A stretch of 64,000 nt of DNA from Welwitschia mirabilis (lineage: Eukaryota; Gnetophyta; Gnetopsida; Welwitschiales): positions 143,131,473 through 143,195,472 of the forward strand of contig JBOZIK010000001.1 in the NCBI GenBank assembly GCA_051453625.1. Reading direction: 5' to 3'. Shown here piece by piece: positions 13,246 through 25,400 of this stretch (the stretch's first letter is position 1; the number at the start of each line of letters is the position of its first letter). The notes beneath the pieces were generated by a model that saw nothing but the letters and a program-made list of their open reading frames with translations, was not told where the DNA came from and searched no databases. The translations under genes and the position numbers were made by a program.

Positions 13246-13960
13246 CCTAACACTTACCATAACTTTAGCTATTTGGAATGTTATGGGGTTAGGCTTCTAA
13301 GAGAAGTAGAGAGAGGTTAAATGTTTTACCAACACTAATCCTCTAATTTTTTTTTATCCCATTGAAACCAAGTTATAGGTATACTCTCTTACTAAGTTTG
13401 TGGATGGATACTTCCTTGATTGAAATTTTTTAAATAACTTTCATACTAGTGGAAAAGGGATAATTTTGATTCTTTGGAAAACACATACTATTGAAGTTCA
13501 TGAGATTTTCAAGTCAAACCAATGCATACATAGCCTCCTCAAGCATAATAATAGGACACATGACTTCCATATTATTATTGTATATGGGTACAATACCCTA
13601 GCCATGAGAAAATCCTTGTGATGTGATCTTAGTAGGATTTTTAAATCCATAGATGGGACTTGAATTATTTGTGGGGATTTTAACTACATCCTATTAGCTT
13701 AGGACAAGGTTAATAATAGAAGAGTTATCAAGAAAACACAGAGGAGCTTCTAAGCTTTACTTCATTGCAACATGTCACTTATTTAAACTACACATGTAAC
13801 TCTTTTATTTGAAGTGACCTCCATTAATCAAAGGATATAATATATTACATATTGGATAGGGATTTGGTTAATGATATATGGCTAAATAGTTTTGAAAGTT
13901 TCTTTGTTGATTTTAAGACACTAGACATTTCTAACCACTCACCATGTGTGATATCCTAGG
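13246..13960 (+). pseudogene. LINE ORF2 endonuclease (AP-type), decayed
   Basis: This is the target-nicking endonuclease of the L1 ORF2 polyprotein. It begins with LTITLAIWNVMGLGF, the family's typical opening (WNvRGLg), followed by remnants around 13500-13610 resembling the region that ends in an IYGYN-like strand, and WGDFN-like sequence near 13660-13690 (read as CGDFNYI). In-frame stops and shifts are frequent, for example directly after the GLGF segment. The reverse transcriptase lies about 700 bases downstream, the usual spacing. Confidence 0.8.
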
Positions 13961-14629
13961 GCAACATCACAAGAAAGATTAATTCCTTTAGGTTTGTTAA
14001 TAGCTACTTTTCAAATAATAAATTCATATCTATTATGGTAAGTTAATGGTTAGGTTACATTGTAGGCTATCCTATGCACATTTTATCCCAATAATTAAAA
14101 CTTATTAAGAATGCACTTAAAATTCTTCATCAAGAGACCTATAGCAACATTGTGGGTCAAGTAAAAACTATAAGAGAGGAACTTCATGATATTCACCATT
14201 CTATGCAAACAAATCTAAGGAATAAAAATAGGTTTATAGAAGAACTAAGGAGATATAATAGGTATAAGATAATTCTGAAATTTAAAATCATGATGTACAA
14301 ATAGAGGGCCAAGCCTTCTTAGATCAAATAGGATAACTCCAAATCAGCCTTCGTTTATGTCCAGATGGAGAGGAGGAGAGACAAAAGCAATATTAATCTA
14401 CTATTTAAAGCTGATCACATAAGAATAGACACAGGAAAAGGATGCAACTAGGAACTATTACAGTTCTTTTAGAACCTCTTCAGTACCAACTCAAATTTCT
14501 CTCTAATCTAGTAAGCTTTCATTCATATAAGAGAAATTGTGACTAAGCATTAATGTATAAATTTATATGCCCTCATTACTGATAGAGAAGTAGACAAAGC
14601 TTTATGAAGAATTTTAGATGATAAAGCCA

Positions 14630-15700
14630 ATGTCAAAATGGATTTACAACTACTTTCTATAAAAATACATTATCCATTATGCATGTGCTCATGAATAGAG
14701 CTATCTAGAGATACTTTTAAATAGGTGATATCATAAGGTTAGTAAATTCAATCAATTTAGTGCTTATTTCTAAGAAGCATATGCTCAGTTTATGTCTAAA
14801 TTTAGACCTATAGCTTATTGGAATGTCATATACAAGTGCATTACAAATATCAACATAGATTAATTAAAATTGATTACCTCCTCCTTAATAGGCCAATATC
14901 AAGAGCCTTCATTAAAGGGAGGAGTATTATTCATGACATCCTTCTATCCTAAGAATTAGTTTAAAGTTATGGCAAGAGACAAATCAGTCTAAGATGTACT
15001 AAAAATCTTATGACATCCTTGAATGGGGATTCCATAAGAAACTACTTATCTAATTAGGGTTTTCTTTTAGATTTATTTAATAGTTCATGACTTGTGTAAT
15101 CATAACAAGCTATTTCATCCAATTCAATAGAGAGATGCATGGTTATTTTAAAAGAAGAAAGGGTATTAGATAAGAAGATCCCATGTTATCATACTTGTTT
15201 ACTCTAGTAATGGAATACTTTGGAAGAGTACTAAGTTCTCACATAGCTTTAAATCCTTTTAATTATCATCCAAACTTTAAAACTATATATCTTATGCACC
15301 TCATGTTTGCAGATGATCTTTTGATCTTTAGTAGAGATGATATCACTTCAATCAAAGTTCTTAATCAAGTCCTTTATTAGTTTGCTTAAGAAAGTAACCT
15401 TAAAGCAAATCTTAATAAATTTCAAATCGACTTCGCTAAAAGGAATATCTTATAGGAGCTTTAGTTTGAAGAGGAATCTCTTCCTTTTAAGTATCTTTAA
15501 CAGTGAATGGATTCTTTCCCTTAATTAAGAAAGTAATACTTAGAATTAATTATTGGACTACCAAATTTCTATCATATGAAGGAAAGCTATAGTTAATCAG
15601 ATCAATTCTTCAAAGCCTTTACTTATACTGGTATCAGGCTTATATACTCCTAAATAAATTGCTAAAGATTATTACTTCTATCTGTAGATCTATTTAATCG
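14630..15700 (+). pseudogene. LINE ORF2 reverse transcriptase, decayed
   Basis: The non-LTR RT would copy the LINE RNA at the nicked target. Motifs in order are NGFTTTFYKN (family PDGF-a-Fyk), GMSYTSALQIST (family cNviYKciskil), then a stretch matching the family QsAFvkgRsI--NillsqElv region around 14890-14980. At 15183-15380 an open stretch contains YLFTLVMEYFGRVLSSH and HLMFADDLLIFSR, so the catalytic FADD box survives at about 15305-15318. Stops and frameshifts elsewhere inactivate it. The match to plant L1 RT is strong in order and spacing. Confidence 0.9.
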
Positions 15701-16029
15701 ATAGGAAAAGATAAAGTAACCATGGCCTTAGTAACTTAGCATAAAGTATCCCAAATCTAGAAGGTAAAATGGGCCTCAAAAACCTATGCAAATATAACAA
15801 ATCAATTTCTTGAAGAATCTATGGGTCATAGTGAATAAATAGGATTCATTGTGGGTAAAATGGATGCACATTTTTTATTTAAAATACATAGGTATATGTT
15901 TAATTCCTCTTAAGGAATTCTTCTCTTGGGCTTCCAGGAATATTCTCAAGCTTAAAGGCACAGTTCTGAAATGTGTGTAAGTCTTAGTCCCTTATTTGGT
16001 GTGAAAGAACTCATCCCCTCCATTCTCAT

Positions 16030-16300
16030 TTTCATCCTCTTATCAAATCCTTCATCTGCATCTTTTCAAGCTGAAATGATACCACCTTCTATGGGCTTAG
16101 TACAATCAACCAAAACACTCTTTTATATCTTGGTTATTAATGCATAATAGATTAATGACTAAGGATAAGTTACTTAAAATTAGACTTATCTCCAACACCT
16201 CCTATGCCTTCTATAATTTTCTAACTGAATCTAAGAATCACCTTTTCTTTATTTACCCCTTCTTCAACAAGGTGTGGATCAAAATTGTCTAGATTCTAAA
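16030..16300 (+). pseudogene. LINE ORF2 zf-RVT domain, decayed
   Basis: The plus strand reads LFYILVINA, then NRLMTKDKLLKIRLISNTSY, then ESKNHLFFIYPFFNKVWIKI. This matches the zinc-binding region found at the C-terminus of plant L1 reverse transcriptases (nRL-T-drL---------C--C-----E---HLFF-Cpf---vW). The expected cysteines are mostly replaced (SNTSYAFY for a C-x-LC-like segment; IYPF for a CPF-like segment). The following 16440-16760 tail may be an RNase H or 3' UTR remnant but is too degraded to name. Confidence 0.8.
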
Positions 16301-16361
16301 GTTTAACGTCCCCTCATCCACCCTCAAATCCCATCCAAACCTTCCAACTGGGTAAAAGTAT

Positions 16362-18019
16362 TTATTTGGGTTAAAATCCCCTAATTTCAAATAAGGTCCC
16401 CTATTTTGCTTTTCTATTTTCTCTAATTTTTGTCCTTTTGCTATTTTATGCTATGTTCTTCTTAATACATAAGAAAGAGCTAGTTGAACTTTGGCTGGAA
16501 ATCAATAGAGCCTTGCCTTACTGCGATTGCTAATAATGACATCACCCCTAGTATTAAGAAGACTGGTTCATATCGCTATAGGAATACTACTTTTGAAAGT
16601 GCATCTAGACATCTAAAAGCTCTCTAAACCATAATATAATGTTCTCTTACACTATGCATAGTACTATTTGAAAATACTCTTGAAGATTCTTTGGTGAATA
16701 CTGGGATCCAGAGAAGGAATTCTACCCTCAACATTGTGCTTGCTTACAAGTGCATAGANNNNNNNNNNNNNNNNNNNNNNNNNNNNNNNNNNNNNNNNNN
16801 NNNNNNNNNNNNNNNNNNNNNNNNNNNNNNNNNNNNNNNNNNNNNNNNNNNNNNNNNNNNNNNNNNNNNNNNNNNNNNNNNNNNNNNNNNNNNNNNNNNN
16901 NNNNNNNNNNNNNNNNNNNNNNNNNNNNNNNNNNNNNNNNNNNNNNNNNNNNNNNNNNNNNNNNNNNNNNNNNNNNNNNNNNNNNNNNNNNNNNNNNNNN
17001 NNNNNNNNNNNNNNNNNNNNNNNNNNNNNNNNNNNNNNNNNNNNNNNNNNNNNNNNNNNNNNNNNNNNNNNNNNNNNNNNNNNNNNNNNNNNNNNNNNNN
17101 NNNNNNNNNNNNNNNNNNNNNNNNNNNNNNNNNNNNNNNNNNNNNNNNNNNNNNNNNNNNNNNNNNNNNNNNNNNNNNNNNNNNNNNNNNNNNNNNNNNN
17201 NNNNNNNNNNNNNNNNNNNNNNNNNNNNNNNNNNNNNNNNNNNNNNNNNNNNNNNNNNNNNNNNNNNNNNNNNNNNNNNNNNNNNNNNNNNNNNNNNNNN
17301 NNNNNNNNNNNNNNNNNNNNNNNNNNNNNNNNNNNNNNNNNNNNNNNNNNNNNNNNNNNNNNNNNNNNNNNNNNNNNNNNNNNNNNNNNNNNNNNNNNNN
17401 NNNNNNNNNNNNNNNNNNNNNNNNNNNNNNNNNNNNNNNNNNNNNNNNNNNNNNNNNNNNNNNNNNNNNNNNNNNNNNNNNNNNNNNNNNNNNNNNNNNN
17501 NNNNNNNNNNNNNNNNNNNNNNNNNNNNNNNNNNNNNNNNNNNNNNNNNNNNNNNNNNNNNNNNNNNNNNNNNNNNNNNNNNNNNNNNNNNNNNNNNNNN
17601 NNNNNNNNNNNNNNNNNNNNNTTCTTTGGATTAAAATCCCGTAATTTTAAATAAGGTCCCTTGTTTTGATTTTCTATTTTCTCTAATTTTTGTCCTTTTG
17701 CTATTTTATACTATGTTCTTCTTAACACATAAGAAAGAGCTAGTTGACCTTTGGCTAGAAATCAATAGAGCCTTGCCTTACTGCGATTGCTAATAATGAA
17801 GTAACCCCTAGTATTAAGAAGGCTGGTGCATATTGCTATAGGGATACTACTTTTGAAAGTGGATCTAGACATCTAAAAGCTCTCTGCACCATAATATAAT
17901 ATTCTCTTACATTATGCCTTAGTACTATTTGCAAATACTCTTGAAGATTCTTTGATGAATACTGGGATCCAAAGAAGGAATTCTACCCTCAACATTGTGC
18001 TTGCTCATAAGTGCATAGA
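16362..18019. repeat. LINE 3' segment duplicated around an 863-N gap
   Basis: Bases 16362-16758 recur at 17622-18019 at high identity, flanking unknown sequence (16759-17621). Unlike most gaps here, this one has a non-round size, so it may be an estimated gap, but the flank duplication is the same artefact-like pattern. Confidence 0.75.
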
Positions 18020-18074
18020 TATAAGGGAAGTCTAAGAATTGAGTTAGAACATCACAACCTAGAATAACACTCCT

Positions 18075-19992
18075 TTATAATAGGTGTATGTCCTTAGTTG
18101 ATCCTCTATCTATTTGTAACATTCTCCTCAACTTTGATTATAGGGAATAGACTTAGTGTCAAACACCCCTCACTCTATCTCCTTTGTTCTATTTCAAGGG
18201 TTTGTACTTAACATTCTAATTTGGTAAATGAATTATTATTTTTCAAAAAATGTTTCAATCCTCTTCAATGTCATAAAAATTAGAATGAGTTATGAAATAG
18301 TTAAGCCAAAACCACTATACATGTTCTTAGATCACTCTACTAATATAAAAATGGTAAGCTTCCTAACCTTAATAGTTATAACTTGACAAAAGATTTACAA
18401 ATTAAGAAAATTAATGTTATCTATTTAAGAAGTAATTAATAAATTAACAAGAAAATAGAAGAGAAAAAATTCCAATAAGAAGTCTAATAAAGGGGGCCTT
18501 AAAGTGTGAAAGAGGTAGAAAAGAAACATGATGTAGAAGAAGTTGTTCCAAATTTTAAAGAACCCCTATTATTTCCTCAACAAATTTGGAGAAATTAATT
18601 GACTAAGAAATAACAAGAAGTAGTAGAAATTTTCAAGGAAGTAAAAATCAATATAGCCTTTTCAAAAGATATCAAGTAAGTACTTTCGTATTCAAAATTA
18701 TTAAAATATAAATGAATAGATAAAATAAGGATGAATGTAAAATGTAAATTATTAATGGTCTAATAAAGTAGTGCCATTATTTAAGATCAAGTTGTTCTGA
18801 AATAGAAAGATCAAGATGCCCAAGCATAACTATTACAATTAAAAACACAAACCTCCAACAAGCCTTATTAGATATTGGAGCTTATCTAAATCTTTTTCCT
18901 TGTAGTAATTTTAAGGAGATTAATATAAATTATATTAAAAATAATAGACTCCAATTATAATTAACTAATAATTCTTTAAAAGCNNNNNNNNNNNNNNNNN
19001 NNNNNNNNNNNNNNNNNNNNNNNNNNNNNNNNNNNNNNNNNNNNNNNNNNNNNNNNNNNNNNNNNNNNNNNNNNNNNNNNNNNTTATAATAGGTGTATGT
19101 CCTTAGTTGATCCTCTATCTATTTGTAACATTCTCCTCAACTTTGATTATAGGGAATAGATCTAGTGTCAAACACCCCTTACTCTATCGCCTTTGTTCTC
19201 TTTCAAGGGTTTGTACTTAACATTCTAATTCGGTAAATGAATTATTATTTTTCAAAAAAATGTTTTAATCCTCTTCCATATCATAAAAATTACAATGAGG
19301 TATGGAATAGTTAAGCCAAAACCACTACACATGTCCTTAGATCACTCTACTAATATAAAAATGGTAAGCTTCCTAACCTTAATAGTTATAACTTAATAAA
19401 AGACTTATAAATTAAGAAAATCAAGATTATCTATTTAAGAAGTAATTAAAAAATCAACAAGAAAATAGAAGAGAAACAATTCCAAGAAGAAGTCTAATAA
19501 AGGGGGCCTTAAAGTGAGAAAGAGGTAGAAAAGAAACATGACATAGAAGAAGTTGCTCCAAATTTTAAAGAACCCATACTATTTCCTCATCAACTTTGAA
19601 GAAATTAATTGACTAAGAAATAACAAGAAGTACTAGAAATTTTCAAGGAGGTAAAAATCAATATAGCCTTTTCAAAAGATATCAAGTAAGTACTTTCATA
19701 TTCAAAATTATTAAAAGACAAATAAAATGATAAATTAAGGATGTATGTAAAATGTAAATTATTACTTGTCTAATAAAGTAGTTCCATTATTTAAGACCAA
19801 GTTGGTCCAAAATAAAAAGATTAACATGCCCAAGAATAACTATTACAATTAAAACCACACACCTCCAACAAGCCTTATTAGATATTGAAGCTTATCTGAA
19901 TCTTTTTCCTTATAGTAATTTTAAGGAGATTAATCTAAATGATATTAAAAATAATAGACTCCAATTATAATTAACTAATAATTCTTTAAAAG
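18075..19992. repeat. Gap-flanking duplication in the plus-strand Ty3 fragment
   Basis: 18075-18983 and 19084-19992 are near-identical with scattered substitutions, separated by 100 Ns. Confidence 0.85.
18540..18983 (+). pseudogene. Ty3/gypsy spacer and protease start, first copy
   Basis: The plus strand reads EEVVPNFKEPLLFPQQIWRN, then QEVVEIFKEVKINIAFSKDI, matching the conserved stretch before the protease in non-chromovirus Ty3 elements (family ...EvLeiFkKvkiNIPfldai). It is followed near 18850-18905 by QALLDIGAYLNLFP, the retropepsin active site with D-I-G intact but Ser/Ala positions altered. The gap at 18984 ends it. Several stops interrupt the frame. Function in the live element: polyprotein processing. 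Confidence 0.8.
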
Positions 19993-20180
19993 TATCCTTA
20001 AATATAGTATGAGAGGTAATTATTCAAGTAGAAATTGTTACTTTCCTATGAACTTTCTAAGTTTGTAAATGAAGAAAACTAGAATTCATACTATTCTAAT
20101 TATCTTGGGTTGATCTTTTCTTGATACTTCTAATGTTCTTATGAATTGTAGAAATGGTTTTTTATACCATGAAGTAAACT
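19550..20180 (+). pseudogene. Ty3/gypsy spacer and protease, second copy
   Basis: This is the same content as 18540-18983 but longer. It reads LQQALLDIEAYLNLFPYSNF (D-x-G glycine changed to E), then EVIIQVE, then in a shifted frame remnants equivalent to RIHTILIILG, and NCRNGFLYHEVN at about 20145-20180, the usual end of the protease and start of the next spacer. The coding remnant fades out before the LTR that begins at 20357. The two copies disagree at the catalytic glycine, which shows that they are different sequences rather than one contig end read twice. Confidence 0.8.
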
Positions 20181-20356
20181 AAAGATTTGATTTTATCAAA
20201 AGTCTTAATAATGATCTTAAATCATCTTCCTATGAGAAAAACATTTTCACTATTTCTCTATCTTTTCTTAATTGTGGTTCATATGTTAATCTTGTAAATA
20301 ATACTTTTCTCGATATATACTTCTCTCTTAAGAACTTGAGATATATATTTAATGAG

Positions 20357-22435
20357 TATTGCAATGTGAACTTGTGTAATCCTTAAGTTTTTAATTGATC
20401 CCTATTAATTACAAATATTATCACAAAAACACATGCTAGTATATTGGGAGTTAATTTGAATGTTATAAATCCATTGAAGGCACTATGATAGAAGTTATAA
20501 AATTAATTTAGTATAGTATTTTTGGCCTTGATTAATTAAATGAATTAAGAATATTATAGAAACGTAATGAAAGATAAATGCTAATGAATTATATGTAAAT
20601 GAAATAATTTTAAGTACTATATTTATTTGATTACCCATATACTATTAACAACATTAATCCTTATAACCTAAATTAATTAAAAAATAACTATTACTTAATC
20701 CTAACTAATGTAAGCTATAAGGTATATTGAAATAGAATATAATCGAATGAAACTATTGTAGCTATGACAATGCTATATGAAATAAAATGCAGGTACTAAA
20801 CTAATTATCTTAATCTATTATTACATAGGTTGCCCTCATGGTCTAGATTAATTAGAAAGCTATGATATATAATCAACATAAAGCATAAGAAACATAAATT
20901 TGATTGAAATAAATTACTTTTATTAATCAAGATCAAACATCTACTTACAAAGTAGTAGCACCTTCATAGAGGATACTTAGCCTAATATCAAGGAATACTT
21001 ATCTCTATAGCTAGGATAATTCTGTTATCTTTTAATCTCTTATCACAAGATTTCAAGTACAATGTATGGTAAAATGGGACAAANNNNNNNNNNNNNNNNN
21101 NNNNNNNNNNNNNNNNNNNNNNNNNNNNNNNNNNNNNNNNNNNNNNNNNNNNNNNNNNNNNNNNNNNNNNNNNNNNNNNNNNNAACTTGTATAATCCTTA
21201 AGTTTTTATTTGATCGCTATTAATCACAAAGATTATCACAAAAACACATGCTATTATATTGGGAGTTAATTTAAATGTCATAAATCCATTGAAGGCACTA
21301 GGATAGAAGTTATAAAATTAATTTACTAAATTATTTTTGGCCTTGATTAATTAAATGAATTAGGAATAATATAGAAATTTAATGAAAGATGAATGCTAAT
21401 GAATTATATGTAAATGAAATAATTTTAAGTACTATATCTATTTGATTACCCATCTACTATTACCAACATTAATCCTTATAACCTAAATTAATTAAAAATA
21501 ACTATTACTTAATCCTAACTAATGTAATCTATATGGTATATTGAAATAGAATATAATCAAATGCAACTATTATAGCTATGAAAATGCTATATGAAATAAA
21601 ATGCATGTACTAAACTAATTATCTTAATCTATTATTACATAGGTCACCCTCATGATCTAGATTAATTAGAAAGCTATGATATAATTATAATCAACATAAA
21701 GCATAAGAAACATAAACTTTATGGAAATAAATTACTTTTATTAATCAAGATCAAATATCCACTTAAAAAGTAGTAGCACCTTCGTAGAGGATACTCAGCA
21801 TAATATCAAGGAAGACTTATCACTATAGTTAGGATAAGTCTGTTATCTTTTAATCTCTTATCACAAGATTTCAAGTACAATAGATGGTAAAATGGAACTA
21901 ATAACAAGAAGGTATTCATATTTATACATGAAAAATTCTTGAAATAAAACCTTAACAACTAGAAACACAACCATAGTAGTCCAAACAGGGCTCATATCCC
22001 CGTTACAAAAATTATATTTGTTTGTTACATAAAATAAATGTCATCCTAACTATCATCTAGATCACTATGGAAATGACACCCTACTACAAAGGATGAATCT
22101 TTAATGTTTAGATCTAGTTCATGTTATCATCCTTGTGAGCTTCAAATGCACTATAATTTGATGATTATCATCTAGATGGCCATGTGGATAAAATCCTCTT
22201 GATCTCTCTAGCTAAAGAAAATTAGCCTCTTGGATCATTTAACTCCTCCTTAGAATTATATTTGTTAAAATCTACCTAAAATTACTCTAGATGCATTAAG
22301 AATTAGATGTTTTTATGATTATTCCATTAAGTCTCCATAATTATCAAAACTACATTAATCTTACCTAAATGTCCTATAAAAGTACTCAAAATGCCCATCA
22401 AATATATGTAATTTGGCATCACAACATAGCTTTGT
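20357..22435 (-). repeat. LTR of element B family, possible 3' LTR of B
   Basis: It aligns with the 5' LTR of element B (44302-45569) from a first TATTGC (TGTTGTG in B) to a last CATCACAACA, giving matched inverted TGTTG...CAACA ends. The orientation is minus. A 100-N gap at 21084-21183 is flanked by a repeat (20369-21083 and 21184-21899), so the real LTR is about 1.25 kb. It cuts into the plus-strand Ty3 fragment. If it is the 3' LTR of element B, B spans 20357-45569 with Sirevirus C nested inside. No clear polypurine tract lies at 22436 and no target-site duplication was confirmed, so a solo LTR is equally possible. Confidence 0.7.
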
Positions 22436-25400
22436 ACTTAATATTGTCGATCCCTCATGAAATAAGCAAAAAACTATAGATTGTAAGCCAAATTACTAAC
22501 ATAAATAGTAATTAGAAAAACATAAACTAAGTTTAGAAATTTTATCATATAGGATTAAATATTAAGAACTAGTAAACTACTATATTATCCTAGCAAGATA
22601 TGTAACAAAACTATCATCTAGTTTGTTACCTAGATAACCATGGGGATGAAAAGTTTAAAAATTAAAATGAAAATTAAGTGCTTCTAAATATAATTATAAA
22701 AAAATTAGAGTACTATAATCTACATTAGTTCCTTACTTAAAACATTGACCACACCATTAAAAAAAATTAAATGTCATACATAAAAATTATCATATGGTAT
22801 AACTATATAACTCAGAAAATGAAGATGTGTATGTATAATAAAATAGTAATAACTTAAAATGATGTGTATAAATCAATCAGTGACTTTTATGTATAATCCA
22901 TAAGGGGTAAATACATTAAAAACAATTATAACATCACTTATCTTATTGTACTACGTGAAGTCTACATGAGAGCCCATATNNNNNNNNNNNNNNNNNNNNN
23001 NNNNNNNNNNNNNNNNNNNNNNNNNNNNNNNNNNNNNNNNNNNNNNNNNNNNNNNNNNNNNNNNNNNNNNNNNNNNNNNTAGCTCCTTACTTAAAACATT
23101 TACCACACCATTAAAAAATATTCAATGTCATACATAAAAAATATCATATGGTATAACTATGACAACTCAGAAAATGAAGATGTATATGTATAATAAAATA
23201 GTAATAACTTAAAATGATGTATATAAATCAATCAGTGACTTTTATGTATAATCCATAAGGGTTAAATACATTAAAAACAATTATAACATCACTTATCTTA
23301 TGGTACTACAGTGAAGTCTACATGAGAGCGCATAGGTGAATGTAAAGAAGGAGGACATTCCTCCTCACTTAGATAGTATGCACTGAGAGCTACTAAAATG
23401 GTTCATGTAGTATGTCCCATAAACTCATACTATCTCTAGAAAGTCTACCATGATGCTCCTCTTAATGCGTATTACGTGGTCTCTTATAGCTATCATCTGC
23501 TTCCTTCTCTTTCATATATGCTACTTAGTTGAATTCATTCTATGCTTCACTATAGTTAGTCTCTATCATACCTCTATGAAGCCCTAGTTTATGTTATCCT
23601 GAATCTTTTAAAATGCACCTATAAGAAGAGCTTCTAATAATCCACTAGCTCTAGAACACAAAATCAATGGAAGATGGTGGAAAGAAGGTAAGGTTATTTC
23701 AATTTTTGTATGTATTGTGCCTTAACCATGGCTCACAACCTCCTCCAGATGAAAAAGACTAGGTCCATCTTCTCCCCCTACTAGAACACTACCAAAATCT
23801 ACAAATATGTTATCATGAAGTGACTATCATGAAATGTTTGGCTAATGTTATGAATGAGCCCTCTATGGAGGATCCTATAGGCTAGTGGTAGATGATTCAC
23901 TAATACTCCCTACCTATCTCCTATCACATCTTGTGGAATATTAAGCCCTTACTCATATATGCAATTATCCTTTGTGGCACCTATGAAATTTATATGAATG
24001 TCCCCAAGGCCTTCTAATCTTATAACAGGTGCAATATTCCCTACAAGAATAGATACTTCATGACTATGAATAGCATCTATAAGCATGTCTGCTATCTATA
24101 TATCTACACCTAATTTCTCCTTCATCTTCATAAGATCATAAAATTTTGTGATCTTTGATATGAAGTAAATTTAATGTGCATCTAGGATCTATCATAACTA
24201 AATGTCCATTAATCTCTAATCCACCTTAGGATAATCCTACTTATTAAATTACTATATTCCCTTTAACCCTAATGGTTACAGTCTAGATGGATTATAATCT
24301 AGCCTAATAAGAAGAGGGATAAATTGGAATAATCCTCTAAATGATCAATGGTACAAGTAGTTCCAATGCTACTTAAGATAAAGTATTAGCCTCTACGTGA
24401 ACATTATGAACTTGCTGGCTAGTGTGTGTCCTACTAAATAATACCCATAATGCATATTATACAAATAATATGGAATTTTAACTAAACGAGTACATTATAT
24501 ATATATATATATATATATACACTCAAAATAGCTTAAAAATATGTTTTACCACCACATGTAAATCAATATGTCCCATATTACATTAACATAAGAATAAATA
24601 GATAAAAATTTAATTTTAAGTGTAGATAAGAAAAATGGATGGGCCTTGAATAAGTTGCATACAAAGTACCTAGATCAAAAAACTAACTAGTATGAGTGTA
24701 GAGTTTACTACATTAATCATTTTAGCTTAAAGCATTAGTATGTTTCATTGAATGGTATGGAATCAAACTAAATGCAAATGTAAAAACCTAATTATATCTT
24801 GTAAGATGAATAAATTTAGTTTTCTTGTAAATTCATGATTAAATTTAATTTCATTCAAATCAAAATGACGAGAGTAAAAAACTAAATACTCTACATGAAA
24901 ACTACACTTTAAAAGGTTGCGAAATAAGATAAATAAGCAAAAATAACAAGAGGGCATGAAACAAACTTCATTTTGAAGAAGTTAGAAAATGAAAATATGA
25001 AGGTCCAATTTAGTCAGAAATCATGTCAAAGATGCTAGTGAACCATAGAGCAATAGTCCTCATTTGAAAGAATGGCTAGAAATGGTGCAAAAATGAGGAA
25101 AATTGAGGTGGAAATAATAGGATTTATGCTTTTATCCCACTATCATCTATTGTATCATCTAGAGGATAGCCCTAAGATGCTTGTCAAAAAAAAAAATCGA
25201 ATGTCATTCAATGAGTGAATTAGATAAATAGGGATGATAGGCCTCTAAGAAAGATTAGAAAAATGTGAAATCTAAGCAGATTAAGATAGCTAATAAAAAC
25301 AATATTAAGGCATAATAAAGTTATCATAAAGTCCAAGAAATAGGTAAAGGAGCTAAAATTAAAAAGAACTCAAGGCAATAAAAAAATGGTATCATAACAG

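Larger units (their letters stand above)
11850..18070 (+). mobile_element. L1-type LINE retrotransposon, decayed
   Basis: This is a non-LTR retrotransposon in the plus orientation. Its remnants run in canonical plant L1 order: ORF1 with DUF4283 and zinc knuckle, then ORF2 with apurinic endonuclease, reverse transcriptase and zf-RVT. Every domain has stops and frameshifts, so it cannot move. The 5' and 3' limits are approximate, and no target-site duplication or poly(A) tail was identified. The 3' part (16362-16758) is repeated at 17622-18019 across an 863-N gap. Element A's 5' LTR ends just upstream, and a Ty3 fragment follows. Confidence 0.85.
18075..20356 (+). mobile_element. Ty3/gypsy fragment (gag-protease region), plus strand
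   Basis: This is a truncated Ty3 piece in the opposite orientation to elements A and B. The spacer before the protease and the protease are readable; no LTR or RT of this copy is seen. It is interrupted on the right by an LTR of element B's family at 20357. Its left border with the LINE is uncertain, near 18020-18080. The whole left part (18075-18983) recurs at 19084-19992 across a 100-N gap. Confidence 0.7.

Noticed and set aside
16691-17644. Long open frames across the N run
   Set aside because: They are almost entirely unknown bases; the real flanks are decayed LINE sequence. The same applies to frames across 47157-47570, 61593-61901 and 63409-63909.
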